DNA of 64,000 nt from Halovulum marinum (GTDB lineage: Bacteria; Pseudomonadota; Alphaproteobacteria; Rhodobacterales; Rhodobacteraceae): positions 62,001-126,000 of the forward strand of contig NZ_WIND01000007.1 in assembly GCF_009697225.1 (NCBI RefSeq). The letters are read 5' to 3'. Both the position numbers and the translations under genes were made by a program. The notes beneath the pieces are model-generated. The model was not told the origin of the DNA. It ran no database searches and worked only from the letters and a program-made list of their open reading frames with translations. The first letter of the stretch is position 1; each line of letters starts with the position of its first letter. Below are positions 16,960-26,150 of this stretch, one piece after another.

Positions 16960-19110
16960 TCACACCAGTTCGTTCAGCCGCTCCTGGAAGTCCTGCACCG
17001 TCTCGGCGGACAGGAAGAACCGACCGGCGTCGGCGCGTACGATCCGGCCGCCGCGCACCAGCTTGCCGAACGCCTTGATCTTGGCCTCGGCGCTGAGCGG
17101 GCTGCCGCCGGCGATGGCCTGCACCATGGTCATCAGCTCGGCGCGGCTGACGTGGTCGCGGCCCTCGATCATCATCATGAAGCCGGCCGCGGCGGCCATC
17201 ATCTCGGGCAGCGACGCGGCGCCGACGGCGCGGGCGAAGCCCGCCGGGCTGCCCGGATCGGCGTCGCCCTCGCCGGGGCCGACGTCCAGCGCGGCCGGCA
17301 TCGGCTCGGGCATGTCGGCGAAGCTGGAGTGCAGCCGGTCGCGCATCTCGTTGCCGCCGCCGGTGCGGGCCGGCGCGGCCGGGGCGGGTTTCGCCGCCGG
17401 CTCGGGCGCCGGCGGCGCCGGTTCGGCGGCGGACGGCTCGGCGGGACGTGCGCCAGCGGCCGGGTGCGGCCGGACGCCGGCGGCGGGCGCGTCCAGCGGC
17501 GCGGCATCGCCGTCGACCACGCGCAGACGGCTCGGCGCGGGTTTCGCTGCCGCGTCGCGGGACGCATCGGGCAGCGGTTCGGGCGCCGGTTCGCGTTCCG
17601 GGGCGGGGGCGGCGGCCGCGGCCGGGATGTGCGCCGGTTTCTGTGCCGGTTTCTGTGCTGTGGCCTCGGCGGGCGGGATTGCGGTCTCGGGCGGCGCGGC
17701 GGCGATCCCGGTCTTCGGGGCCTTGCGGCGCAGCAGCCCGCCCAGCGTGCGCGCGCCCAGACCGCGGCGGGAATGGTCCGGACCGGCGGTGTCGGCGGGT
17801 TCCGCCGCCGTGTCCGCGGCAGCTTTTCCGCGCGCCGCGGGCGGCATCTCTGCCTGCGCCGGCGGGCGGGTGCGGAACAGTCCGCCTCGGGGCTCGGGCG
17901 GGGCCTCGACGGTGTCGATGAACGCCGGCGCCGGCCCGGGGTCGGCGGGCGCGGTCGCCATTTCGGGGCCCAGCCGCAGCGCCGTCAGCGGCCGATGCGC
18001 GGCGTCGGGCGCCGGCGGCGCCTGATCGAGGCGCAGCGGCGCGGCGGGGCGTGCGCCGGTGTCGGCGTCGCGCGCTTCGGCCGCGGCGGCGGCCGGTTCG
18101 TCGCGGTGGCGGTCCGCCTCGGCGGCCGTGTCCTCGCCCGTGCGATCGTCGGCAGCATGGCGTTCCACGGTCTCGCCGGCGGTCTCGCCGGCGTTCTCGG
18201 CCGCGTCCGCGTCGGCAGATGCGCGGCTCGATTCGTCGCGAGTTTCGTCGCGGCTTTCGGCGGCGGGCTCAACGGCTGTTTCGGCGGCGTGACGCTCCGC
18301 CTCTGCATCCGGTTGGGTGCTGCCATCCGCTTCGACGGCGGGCTGGCCCGCGGATTCGGTGGCGGATTCGGCAGCAGATTCGGCGGCGGAGTCGGCGGCG
18401 TGCCGCTCCGGCTCGGCATCCGGTGCGGGGCTGGCCGCATCGTGGGCGAACACCAGCGAATCGCCGTGCCAGATGTGATCCTCGGGATCGGCGACGGTTT
18501 CTGATTCCGCGTCCGCATCCGCATCCGCGTCGTGGTGAACCGCGTCGTGGTGAACCGGGCGATCAGCTTCGGCGTCCGCGTCCGCGGCGGCATTTTCGTC
18601 CGCGGCGGGCGCGTCTTGCGCGGCGGCGGTGTCGTGCGGGTCGGAGAGGTCCGCGCCGGGGGGCGAATCGGCTTCGTCGCCGCCGGCCTCGTCTCGCGCA
18701 GCGGGTTCGTCGATGTCGCGCGCACCGTCGAGTGCTCCGTCGAGTGCATCGCCGAGTGCTCCGTCGCGCGCACCGTCGAGTGCTCCGTCGCGCGCATCGT
18801 CGCGCGCATCGTCGAGCGCATGGTCGGAGGCACGCTCGCCCGCGGCGTCGGCTGCCGCGCAGCGGCGGACGTGCACGCCGCCGGCGATCGGCTCGAACAG
18901 CAGCCGGCTGCCGCCGTCGGGGTCGGTCAGCTTCTCGTGCAGCGATTCGAAGTCGGCGATGTCGCGGTAGCCGGCGAATTCCGGGTCCTTCTCGGCCACG
19001 TCCTGGAAGTAGCGCACCACCTTGCGCATGATCGGGAACGGGTTGTCGAACCCCTCCAGCACGCAGGCGAACCCGCCATAGGCCACGGCCAGCTTCTTGC
19101 TGTCGGTCAT
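16960..19110 (-). CDS. Large acidic Ala/Pro-rich protein with ordered ends, function unknown
   Basis: 716 residues; I do not recognise a characterised family. Residues 1-90 look folded and conserved (LAVAYGGFACVLEGFDNPFP, MRKVVRYFQDVAEKDPEFA). Residues 98-132 are about nine tetrapeptide units of A-[RL]-D-[DG] type, from a 12-base DNA repeat. Residues 135-620 are disordered, rich in Ala, Glu, Asp, Pro, with islands such as GLGARTLGGLLRRKAPK. The last 90 residues look like a helical or winged-helix domain (MIEGRDHVSRAELMTMV, FGKLVRGGRIVRADAGRFFL). No signal peptide or membrane helix. ATG 19110 follows GAGGACCGAG. It is divergent from the thiamine pyrophosphokinase gene. Scaffold or adaptor is only a guess. 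Confidence 0.8.
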   Translation of the reverse strand: MTDSKKLAVAYGGFACVLEGFDNPFPIMRKVVRYFQDVAEKDPEFAGYRDIADFESLHEKLTDPDGGSRLLFEPIAGGVHVRRCAAADAAGERASDHALDDARDDARDGALDGARDGALGDALDGALDGARDIDEPAARDEAGGDEADSPPGADLSDPHDTAAAQDAPAADENAAADADAEADRPVHHDAVHHDADADADAESETVADPEDHIWHGDSLVFAHDAASPAPDAEPERHAADSAAESAAESATESAGQPAVEADGSTQPDAEAERHAAETAVEPAAESRDETRDESSRASADADAAENAGETAGETVERHAADDRTGEDTAAEADRHRDEPAAAAAEARDADTGARPAAPLRLDQAPPAPDAAHRPLTALRLGPEMATAPADPGPAPAFIDTVEAPPEPRGGLFRTRPPAQAEMPPAARGKAAADTAAEPADTAGPDHSRRGLGARTLGGLLRRKAPKTGIAAAPPETAIPPAEATAQKPAQKPAHIPAAAAAPAPEREPAPEPLPDASRDAAAKPAPSRLRVVDGDAAPLDAPAAGVRPHPAAGARPAEPSAAEPAPPAPEPAAKPAPAAPARTGGGNEMRDRLHSSFADMPEPMPAALDVGPGEGDADPGSPAGFARAVGAASLPEMMAAAAGFMMMIEGRDHVSRAELMTMVQAIAGGSPLSAEAKIKAFGKLVRGGRIVRADAGRFFLSAETVQDFQERLNELV

Positions 19111-19227
19111 CTCGGTCCTCCACTGTGCGGCGGGCACCCCGGGGCGCGCACCGCCGCGCGCTGTCTGTGCCAGACACTAGGCACTGGTTGCTGGAAACTG
19201 AACCCTCTTGAGACTACTACGCTCGGC

Positions 19228-19902
19228 ATGGCCGAAATCCTGCTCGACAGCCCCGACAACGTGACCCTGGTGGGCGGTTCCTTCGCCGCGCGCCGGCAGC
19301 TGCGCCGCGCCCTGGCGCTGGCCCCCACGCTGGTGGCGGCCGACGGCGGCATCGCGCACGCGCTGGCCTGTGGCCACAGGCCGGTGGCGGTCATCGGTGA
19401 CATGGATTCGTTACCTAGTGATGAAACTTGGCGGAAATCCGACATCCGCGTGTACCGGCTGGGCGAACAGGACACCACGGATTTCGAGAAATGCCTGTAC
19501 TCGATCCGCGCCCCGCTGATCCTGGGCTGCGGTTTCCTGGGCGGCCGGGTGGACCACGCGCTGGCCTCGCTCAGCGCGCTGCTGCGCTATGCCGACCGGC
19601 CGGTGATCCTGCTGGGCGAGCAGGACCTGACCTTCCACTGGCGCGCCGAGCTGGCGCTGGAACTGGCCGCCGGCACCCCGGTATCGTTCTTTCCGCTGCG
19701 CCGGGTCACCGGCACCGGCTCGCAGGGGCTGGCGTGGACGCTGGCGGGGCTGACGCTGGAGCCGGGCGGCCGGGTCGGCACCTCGAACGCGGCCACCGGC
19801 GGCACCGTGCGCGCGGCCTTCGACGGGCCGGGCGTGCTGGCGACGCTGCCGCTGGCGGCGCTGGAGCAGGCGGCGGCGGCGCTCAGCACTCCGGCACGTT
19901 GA
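19228..19902 (+). CDS. thiN: Thiamine pyrophosphokinase
   Basis: 224 residues, the usual size of bacterial thiamine diphosphokinase, which transfers pyrophosphate from ATP to thiamine to make the ThDP cofactor. Motifs: VAADGGIAHAL, AVIGDMDSL (Mg/ATP site), EQDTTDFEKCL (catalytic acidic cluster) and LGGRVDHALASLSAL. The C-terminal half is the beta-rich thiamine-binding domain ending GTSNAATGGTVRAAF. No Shine-Dalgarno sequence is visible before ATG 19228. Its 3' end overlaps the convergent sdaA by 20 bases. Confidence 0.9.
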   Translation: MAEILLDSPDNVTLVGGSFAARRQLRRALALAPTLVAADGGIAHALACGHRPVAVIGDMDSLPSDETWRKSDIRVYRLGEQDTTDFEKCLYSIRAPLILGCGFLGGRVDHALASLSALLRYADRPVILLGEQDLTFHWRAELALELAAGTPVSFFPLRRVTGTGSQGLAWTLAGLTLEPGGRVGTSNAATGGTVRAAFDGPGVLATLPLAALEQAAAALSTPAR

Positions 19903-21271
19903 CGGCGAGGCCGCCGAGCGAGGTTTCCTTGTACTTCTCGCTCATGTCGCGGCCGGTCTGGCGCATGGTCTCGACGCAGGCGTCGAGCGAGACCAGGTGC
20001 CGCCCGTCGCCGCGCAGGCTGAGCGAGGCCGCCGACACCGCCTTGATCGCGCCCAGCCCGTTGCGCTCGATGCAGGGCGCCTGCACCAGCCCGCGGATCG
20101 GATCGCAGGTCATCCCGAGGTGATGTTCCAGCGCGATCTCGGCGGCGTTCTCGATCTGCTCGGCGGTGCCGCCCAGCACCGCCGCCAGCCCCGCCGCCGC
20201 CATCGCCGCGGCCGAGCCGACCTCGCCCTGGCAGCCGACTTCGGCGCCGGAGATCGAGGCGTTGGTCTTGATCAGCCCGCCGATCGCCGCCGCCGTCAGC
20301 AGGAAATCCGCGATCCGGTCGCGGGACGCGCCCGGCACATGGTCGAGGTAGTATTTCAGCACCGCCGGCACCACGCCGGCCGCGCCGTTGGTCGGCGCGG
20401 TGACGACCTGGCCGCCGGCGGCGTTCACCTCGTTCACCGCCATCGCGTAGACCGAGATCCAGTCGTTCACCGTGTGCGGCGCCGACAGGTTCTGGCCGTG
20501 CTCGGCCAGCAGCGCCTGGTGGATGCGCCGGGCGCGGCGGCGCAGGTTCAGCCCGCCGGGCAGCACGCCGTCCTCGGCCAGCCCGCGGGCGATGCAGTCG
20601 TCCATCACCGCCCAGATCCGGGCGATCCCGGCGTCCAGCTGCTCGGTGCCGCGGGCGCGTTCGTTGACGCGCTTCATCTCGGCGATGCTGAGCCCGCTCT
20701 CGTGCGCCATGCGCAGCATCTGCGCGGCGTTGGCGAACGGGAACGGCACCGCCTGCGCGGCGCCGTCGCCGTCGCGGCGGTCCAGCTCGCGTCCGGTCAG
20801 CACGAAGCCGCCGCCGACGGAATAGTAGGTCTCGCGCGCGTGCAGGTCGCCGCGGGCGTCGAACGCCTCCAGCACCAGCCCGTTGGCGTGGCCCTCGAGC
20901 GGCGGGCCGTAGTCGAACACCACGTCGGTCTGGGGGTCGAACGCCAGCTCCGGCAGGCGCTCGGGGCGCAGGGTGCGGTCCGCGGCCAGCCGCGCCTCGG
21001 CTTCGGCGGCGCGGTCGGCGTCGAACCGGTCGGGGGCGAACCCGGCCAGCCCCAGCACCACCGCGCGGTCGGTGGCGTGGCCCTTGCCGGTGAACGCCAG
21101 CGAGCCGTGCAGCGTGCAGCGCACCGCCGCCGGCGGCCCGGCGCCGGGGATCGCCTCGCGGCCGTCGCGCAGCAGGTCGAGAAACCGCGCCGCGGCGACC
21201 ATCGGGCCCATGGTGTGCGAGCTGGACGGGCCGACGCCGACCTTGAAGATGTCGAACACGCTCAGGAACAT
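19883..21271 (-). CDS. sdaA: L-serine ammonia-lyase
   Basis: 462 residues, single-chain type with fused beta (N-terminal) and alpha (C-terminal) domains. It deaminates L-serine to pyruvate with an oxygen-sensitive 4Fe-4S cluster. Signatures: [20 protein letters not shown] at the start, [40 protein letters not shown] containing two of the cluster cysteines, and a C-terminal [12 protein letters not shown] whose terminal Cys is characteristic of the family. It is divergent from rpiA, about 110 bases away. With serC and serA in the same window both making and breaking of serine are represented. Confidence 0.96.
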   Translation of the reverse strand: MFLSVFDIFKVGVGPSSSHTMGPMVAAARFLDLLRDGREAIPGAGPPAAVRCTLHGSLAFTGKGHATDRAVVLGLAGFAPDRFDADRAAEAEARLAADRTLRPERLPELAFDPQTDVVFDYGPPLEGHANGLVLEAFDARGDLHARETYYSVGGGFVLTGRELDRRDGDGAAQAVPFPFANAAQMLRMAHESGLSIAEMKRVNERARGTEQLDAGIARIWAVMDDCIARGLAEDGVLPGGLNLRRRARRIHQALLAEHGQNLSAPHTVNDWISVYAMAVNEVNAAGGQVVTAPTNGAAGVVPAVLKYYLDHVPGASRDRIADFLLTAAAIGGLIKTNASISGAEVGCQGEVGSAAAMAAAGLAAVLGGTAEQIENAAEIALEHHLGMTCDPIRGLVQAPCIERNGLGAIKAVSAASLSLRGDGRHLVSLDACVETMRQTGRDMSEKYKETSLGGLAVNVPEC

Positions 21272-21306
21272 GGCCGTGACCCCCCGTCATTGCGGCGCTT
21301 TGGCTT

Positions 21307-21335
21307 TTGAACCCGCCGCGCAAACCGCCTATAAG
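21307..21335 (+). promoter_or_regulatory. Promoter of rpiA-gor
   Basis: TTGAAC (21307-21312), 17-base spacer, TATAAG (21330-21335): a near-consensus vegetative promoter in the divergent gap between sdaA and rpiA, placing the transcript start about 40 bases before the rpiA ATG. Confidence 0.65.
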
Positions 21336-21383
21336 CCGCCCAATAGCCTGTTTTCCACGGCGATGCCAAAGGGATCTGCGCCA

Positions 21384-22178
21384 ATGCTGGATCGTCTCGA
21401 CCCGCCCGACCGGGCGAAGCTGACCGCCGCCTACCACGCGATGCAGTTCGTCGAGGACGACATGCGCATCGGCCTGGGCACCGGCAGCACCGCCGAGTGG
21501 CTGGTCAGGCTGCTGGGCGCGCGGAGTTATCTTGAGGGGCTGCGGGTGGTCGCGGTGTCGACCTCGGAGCGGACCGAGGCGCTGGCCCGGTCGGTCGGGC
21601 TGCGCACCGCGACCCTGGAGGAGGCCGGCTGGCTGGACCTGACCATCGACGGCGCCGACGAGGTCGACCCGGTGCTGTCGCTGATCAAGGGCGGCGGCGG
21701 CTCGCTGCTGCGCGAGAAGATCGTCGCCGCCGCCTCGGAGCGGATGGTGGTGATCGCCGACGACGGCAAGCGGGTCGACACGCTGGGCGCGTTCCCGCTG
21801 CCGGTCGAGGTGGTGCGCTTCGGCTGGACCGCGACCCGCAAGCTGATCGAGGACGTGCTGTCCTCGACCGACCTGGACGGCAGCACGATCAGCCCGCGGA
21901 TGAAGGACGGCGCCCGCTTCGTCACCGACGAGGGGCATTACATCCTCGACCTGCACCTGGAATACATCGACGACGTCGACAGCCTGGCGCCGCGGCTGCT
22001 GGCGGTGCCCGGCGTGGTCGAGACCGGGCTGTTCATCGACATCGCCGACACCGCGGTGTTCGGCTTCGCCTCTGGCGAGGTGCACGAGCTGGGCGCCGAC
22101 GGCGAGACCCGGCGGCTGGACCCGCCGCAGGACGAGCGGATGCAGCGGATCCTGGCCCAGCTGGACATCCGGGGCTGA
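21384..22178 (+). CDS. rpiA: Ribose-5-phosphate isomerase A
   Basis: 264 residues; interconverts ribose-5-phosphate and ribulose-5-phosphate in the pentose phosphate pathway. Motifs: DMRIGLGTGSTAEWLVR (phosphate loop), STSERTEALAR, LDLTIDGADEVDPVLSLIKG (catalytic Asp/Glu region), GGGGSLLREKIVA and MVVIADDGKRV. The start is ATG 21384, because AAAGGGA lies nine bases upstream; in-frame ATG 21363 would overlap that site. It is slightly longer than the 220-residue E. coli enzyme, with a C-terminal extension (QDERMQRILAQLDI). Probably cotranscribed with gor, 24 bases on; both serve NADPH and redox balance. Confidence 0.95.
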   Translation: MLDRLDPPDRAKLTAAYHAMQFVEDDMRIGLGTGSTAEWLVRLLGARSYLEGLRVVAVSTSERTEALARSVGLRTATLEEAGWLDLTIDGADEVDPVLSLIKGGGGSLLREKIVAAASERMVVIADDGKRVDTLGAFPLPVEVVRFGWTATRKLIEDVLSSTDLDGSTISPRMKDGARFVTDEGHYILDLHLEYIDDVDSLAPRLLAVPGVVETGLFIDIADTAVFGFASGEVHELGADGETRRLDPPQDERMQRILAQLDIRG

Positions 22179-22202
22179 ACCCCGCCGCGACAGGAGATTT
22201 CA

Positions 22203-23558
22203 TTGGCAGATTTCGACTACGACCTTTTCGTCATCGGCGGCGGCTCGGGCGGGGTGCGCGCCGCGCGCTGGGCGGCCGGGTACGGCGCCCGCGTCGGCCT
22301 GTGCGAGGAGGACCGCTACGGCGGCACCTGCGTGATCCGCGGCTGCGTGCCGAAGAAGCTGATGGTGTTCGCCTCGGGGTTCTCCGAATCGGTCGAGGAC
22401 GCCACCGGCTTCGGCTGGCGTTTCGAGCGCAGCGATTTCGACTGGCGGTTCTTCATCGACAAGAAGGACCGCGAGATCGACCGGCTGGAGCAGGTCTACC
22501 AGCGCAACCTGGAGAAGGCCGGCGTCACCATCCACCGCGCCCGCGGCGTGCTGGAGGATCCGCACACGGTCAAGCTGTCGACCGGCGAGACGATCACCGC
22601 CGCGCACCTGCTGGTGGCCACCGGCGGCGCGCCGTTCGTGCCGGACGTGCCGGGGATCGAGCACGCCATCACCTCGAACGAGATCTTCCACCTGGAGACC
22701 CGGCCCGAGCGCATGCTGATCATCGGCGGCGGCTACATCGCCTGCGAGTTCGCCGGGATCATGAACGGTCTGGGCACCAGGGTGACGCAGTTCTACCGCG
22801 GCGCGCAGATCCTGCGCGGCTTCGACGACGAGGTGCGCGGTCATGTCGCCGAGGAGATGCGCAAGAAGGGCATCGACCTGCACCTGGGCCGCGATCTGGT
22901 GTCGATCGAGAAGACCGGCTCCGGGCTGGCGGTGAAATGTTCGGACAACAGTATCAGCGAATACGACGTGGTGCTGTACGCCACCGGCCGCCGCCCAAAC
23001 ACCCGCGGGCTGGGCCTGACCGAGCTGGGGATCGAGCTGGGCCGCTACGGCGAGATCTGCGTCGATGAGTACTCGCAGAGCTCGGTGCCGTCGATCTACG
23101 CGATCGGCGACGTCACCGACCGGGTGAACCTGACGCCGGTGGCGATCCACGAGGGCATGGCCTTCGCCGACACCGTGTTCAAGGGCGAGCCGACACCGGT
23201 GGACCACGCCAACATCCCCACCGCGATCTTCACCCAGCCCGAGATCGGCACCGTCGGCATGACCCAGGAAGAGGCACGCGAGCTGTACGACATCGAGATC
23301 TACCGCACCGCGTTCCGGCCGATGTTCCACGCCTTCGCAGACCGCGACCAGCGGATGCTGATGAAGCTGGTGGTGGACAAGGCCAGCCGCCGCGTGCTGG
23401 GTGTGCACATCGTCGGCCCGGCGGCCGGCGAGATGATCCAGCTGGTCGGCATCGCGGTGAAGATGGGCGCCACCAAGGAGGATTTCGACCGCACCATGGC
23501 GGTGCATCCGACCGCCGCCGAGGAACTGGTGACGATGCGCCACGCCGTTCCGGGCTGA
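22203..23558 (+). CDS. gor: Glutathione-disulfide reductase
   Basis: 451 residues; FAD enzyme reducing glutathione disulfide with NADPH in the cytoplasm. FAD loop: LFVIGGGSGGVRAARWAA. Redox disulfide: GGTCVIRGCVPKKL, Cys43 and Cys48. NADPH loop: MLIIGGGYIACEFAGIMNGLG. Second FAD motif: SIYAIGDVTDRVNLTPVA. C-terminal interface with catalytic His-Glu: MAVHPTAAEELVTM. The start is TTG 22203, six bases after AGGAG; no in-frame ATG or GTG lies nearby, and the fold needs this N-terminus. The unusual start may reduce translation. Confidence 0.95.
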   Translation: MADFDYDLFVIGGGSGGVRAARWAAGYGARVGLCEEDRYGGTCVIRGCVPKKLMVFASGFSESVEDATGFGWRFERSDFDWRFFIDKKDREIDRLEQVYQRNLEKAGVTIHRARGVLEDPHTVKLSTGETITAAHLLVATGGAPFVPDVPGIEHAITSNEIFHLETRPERMLIIGGGYIACEFAGIMNGLGTRVTQFYRGAQILRGFDDEVRGHVAEEMRKKGIDLHLGRDLVSIEKTGSGLAVKCSDNSISEYDVVLYATGRRPNTRGLGLTELGIELGRYGEICVDEYSQSSVPSIYAIGDVTDRVNLTPVAIHEGMAFADTVFKGEPTPVDHANIPTAIFTQPEIGTVGMTQEEARELYDIEIYRTAFRPMFHAFADRDQRMLMKLVVDKASRRVLGVHIVGPAAGEMIQLVGIAVKMGATKEDFDRTMAVHPTAAEELVTMRHAVPG

Positions 23559-23631
23559 TCTTGCGATTTCACCCTCGGGTCAACACATGCTAACCCGGTG
23601 CCAACGAAGATTTCAAAGAGGTAGACGGCTG

Positions 23632-24837
23632 ATGCCAGGATCGAACAACTCCGGCGGCCCCTGGGGGGGTGGCGGCGGCAAGAAGGGTGGCGGTCGCGGC
23701 CCCTGGGGCGGCGACGACGGCAACCGGGGCTCCGGCCCCGGCGGCGGCGGCCCCGGCGGTGGCGGCGGCGGCGGCCAGCGTCCGGGGCAGGGTCCCGACA
23801 TCGACCAGATCGTCCGCAAGGGCCAGGAGCAGCTGCGCGTGCTGATGGGCGGGCGCGGCGGCAGCGGCGGCGGCGGCCGGCCCGACGGGCCCAGCATCGG
23901 CCGCGGCGGCTTTGCGCTGATCGGCGTGGTGCTGTTCGTGCTGTGGCTGGTGATGTCGTTCTACACCGTCCGCCCGGAAGAGAAGTCGGTGGAGCTGTTC
24001 CTCGGCAAGTTCTCGTCGATCGGCGAGCCGGGCCTGAACTTCGCGCCGTGGCCGTTCGTCAGCTATCAGAAGCTTTCGGTGACGCGCGAGAACACCGAGG
24101 ACGTCGGCATCGGCGGCCGCGGCCGCACCGACGACGGGCTGATGCTGACCGGTGACGAGAACATCGTCGACATCGACTTCCAGGTGGTCTGGAACATCTC
24201 CGATCCGGCCGCCTACCTGTTCAACCTGGCCGATCCCGAGGACACCATCCAGGCGGTCGCCAGTTCGGCGATGCGCGAGGTGATCGGCCGCTCGAACCTG
24301 GGCCCAGTGCTGAACGAGGATCGCGCGGTCGTCGCGCAGGAGGTCCGCGGGCTGATCCAGGACACGCTCGACAGCTACGAATCGGGGATCAACGTCGTGC
24401 GCCTGACGCTGGCCAAGGTCGACCCGCCGACCGAGGTGATCGAGGCGTTCCGCGACGTGCAGGCCGCCGAGCAGGAGCGCACCACCTTCCGCAACCGTGC
24501 CGATGCCTATGCGAACCAGCGCCTGGCCGCCGCCCGCGGCGAGGCCGCCGAGGTGCTGGAGCAGGCCGAGGGCTATCGCGCCCGCGTCGTCAACGAGGCG
24601 CGCGGCGAGGCCAGCCGCTTCGTCGCGGTCTACGACGAGTACGCCAAGGCCAGCGAGGTGACGCGCAAGCGCCTCTATCTCGAGACGCTCGAGCGCGTGC
24701 TGGCCGGCGTCGACAAGATCGTCATCGACGAGACCGTGACCGGCGGCAGCGGCGGCGGGCAGGGCGTGGTGCCCTATCTGCCGCTGAACGAGCTGGGCCG
24801 GCGGTCCGGCACCGCGAACCAGGAGACCACGCAATGA
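23632..24837 (+). CDS. hflK: FtsH protease modulator HflK
   Basis: 401 residues. A very Gly-rich cytoplasmic N-terminus (residues 1-85, with GPWGG repeats) precedes one transmembrane helix (about 100-118, ALIGVVLFVLWLVMSFY) and an SPFH/band-7 domain facing the periplasm (VRPEEKSVELFLGKF, DIDFQVVWNISDPAAYLFN, VVRLTLAKVDPPTEV, EQERTTFRNRADAYAN). Family knowledge: HflK and HflC form a large cage around the FtsH AAA protease and tune membrane-protein turnover. ATG 23632 follows AAAGAGG. Its stop overlaps the hflC start (ATGA), indicating coupling. Confidence 0.95.
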   Translation: MPGSNNSGGPWGGGGGKKGGGRGPWGGDDGNRGSGPGGGGPGGGGGGGQRPGQGPDIDQIVRKGQEQLRVLMGGRGGSGGGGRPDGPSIGRGGFALIGVVLFVLWLVMSFYTVRPEEKSVELFLGKFSSIGEPGLNFAPWPFVSYQKLSVTRENTEDVGIGGRGRTDDGLMLTGDENIVDIDFQVVWNISDPAAYLFNLADPEDTIQAVASSAMREVIGRSNLGPVLNEDRAVVAQEVRGLIQDTLDSYESGINVVRLTLAKVDPPTEVIEAFRDVQAAEQERTTFRNRADAYANQRLAAARGEAAEVLEQAEGYRARVVNEARGEASRFVAVYDEYAKASEVTRKRLYLETLERVLAGVDKIVIDETVTGGSGGGQGVVPYLPLNELGRRSGTANQETTQ

Positions 24838-26150
24838 GCCGCACGATCATCCTCGTCTCGATCATCCTCGGCCTGGTGATCGTGGGCCTGTCGTCGATCT
24901 TCATCGTCGACGAGCGCGAGAAGGCGCTGGTGCTGCAGTTCGGCCAGATCAGGGACGTGCGCGAGAACCCCGGTCTGGCGTTCAAGATCCCGTTCATCCA
25001 GGACGTGGTGCGCTACGACGACCGGATCCAGTCGCTGGACACCGAATCGCGCGAGGTCACCCCGCTGGACGACCGCCGTCTGGTGGTCGACGCCTTCGCG
25101 CGCTGGCGCATCGCCGACGTCGTCCGGTTCCGCCAGGCGGTGGGCACCGGCGGCATCTTCCAGGCCGAGAGCCGGCTGGACCAGATCCTCGAGACCAACC
25201 TGCGCGAGGTTCTGGGTTCGGTGGCGTCGAACCAGATCCTGTCCGAGGACCGGGTGGCGCTGATGACCCGGATCCGCGACGCCGCCGCCACCGAGGCCGA
25301 GGCGCTGGGGGTGAACGTGGTCGACGTGCGGATCAAGCGCGCCGACCTGCCGCCGACCAACCTGCAGGCCACGTTCGACCGGATGATCGCCGAGCGCGAG
25401 CGCGAGGCGGCGGACGAGCGCGCCCGCGGTCAGGAAGCCGCGCAGCGGATCCGCGCGCTGGCCGACCGCACCGCGGTCGAGCTGGTGTCCGAGGCGCAGC
25501 GCGACAGCGAGATCATCCGCGGTGAGGCCGACGCCGAGCGCAACTCGATCTACGCCGGCGCGTTCGGCCGCGATCCGGAGTTCTTCTCGTTCTACCGCTC
25601 GCTCAACGCCTACGAGCGGGCGCTGGGCGGGGAGAACTCGACGCTGGTGATCTCGCCCGACAGCGAGTTCTTCGAGTACCTCAAGTCGGACACCGGCAAC
25701 CGGGCGCAGGCGCCGCGGCCGGCCTCGCCGCCCAGCGACGATGGTGACGGGTCCGGGGACGCTTCCGGGGACGCCTCGGGGGGCGGGGACGCGACCGACC
25801 CGGCGCGGGACGACGGCGCCGAGATCCGGGTGCCGTCGGACGATCCGGACGTGGCGCTGCCCGAGGGCGCGCTGGAGCCCGAGGTGATCGAGCCGCTGGA
25901 CGAGTCGATGCCGCCCGCCGCCGAGCCGCCGGTGCCCGACAGCGTCGAGTCCGGCGAGGTCGAGGTCATCGAAGGCGAGGCCGATAACGGCGACACCGGT
26001 GACGGCGCAGCCGGTGACGGGGACACCGGTGAAGGCGCGACTGGTGACGGCGCGGCCGGGAACGCGGAAACCGGGGATGCCGAAACCGGGGATGCCGAAA
26101 CCGGGGATGCCGGCACCGAGGCGCCGGCCGCGGACGACGCCGCGAATTGA
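24834..26150 (+). CDS. hflC: FtsH protease modulator HflC with acidic repeat tail
   Basis: 438 residues. N-terminal membrane anchor (residues 4-25) and SPFH domain (VDEREKALVLQFGQIRDV, DARRRLVV-like DDRRLVVDAFARWRIAD, DVRIKRADLPPTNLQATFDRM, EREREAADERARGQEAAQRI) match HflC. Conserved sequence ends near residue 290 (ISPDSEFFEYLKS). The remaining about 145 residues are an added acidic, low-complexity tail rich in Asp, Gly, Ala, Pro with a GDAET repeat; E. coli HflC has 334 residues and no such tail. The tail would lie on the periplasmic side with the SPFH domain. Its stop overlaps the start of the DUF2065 gene. Confidence 0.93.
   Translation: MSRTIILVSIILGLVIVGLSSIFIVDEREKALVLQFGQIRDVRENPGLAFKIPFIQDVVRYDDRIQSLDTESREVTPLDDRRLVVDAFARWRIADVVRFRQAVGTGGIFQAESRLDQILETNLREVLGSVASNQILSEDRVALMTRIRDAAATEAEALGVNVVDVRIKRADLPPTNLQATFDRMIAEREREAADERARGQEAAQRIRALADRTAVELVSEAQRDSEIIRGEADAERNSIYAGAFGRDPEFFSFYRSLNAYERALGGENSTLVISPDSEFFEYLKSDTGNRAQAPRPASPPSDDGDGSGDASGDASGGGDATDPARDDGAEIRVPSDDPDVALPEGALEPEVIEPLDESMPPAAEPPVPDSVESGEVEVIEGEADNGDTGDGAAGDGDTGEGATGDGAAGNAETGDAETGDAETGDAGTEAPAADDAAN
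26067..26111 (+). repeat. 15-base tandem repeat within hflC
   Basis: Three exact copies of GAAACCGGGGATGCC encode the repeated pentapeptide E-T-G-D-A. Less exact GGTGACGG-type repeats precede it from about 25987. The length is a multiple of three, so copy-number change would keep the frame. Confidence 0.85.

Noticed and set aside
23590-24834. Minus-strand frame covering hflK
   Set aside because: Shadow of hflK, whose SPFH domain and coupling to hflC are unambiguous.
26067-26111. CRISPR-like repeats
   Set aside because: Three contiguous 15-base units without spacers, in frame within hflC; a coding tandem repeat.
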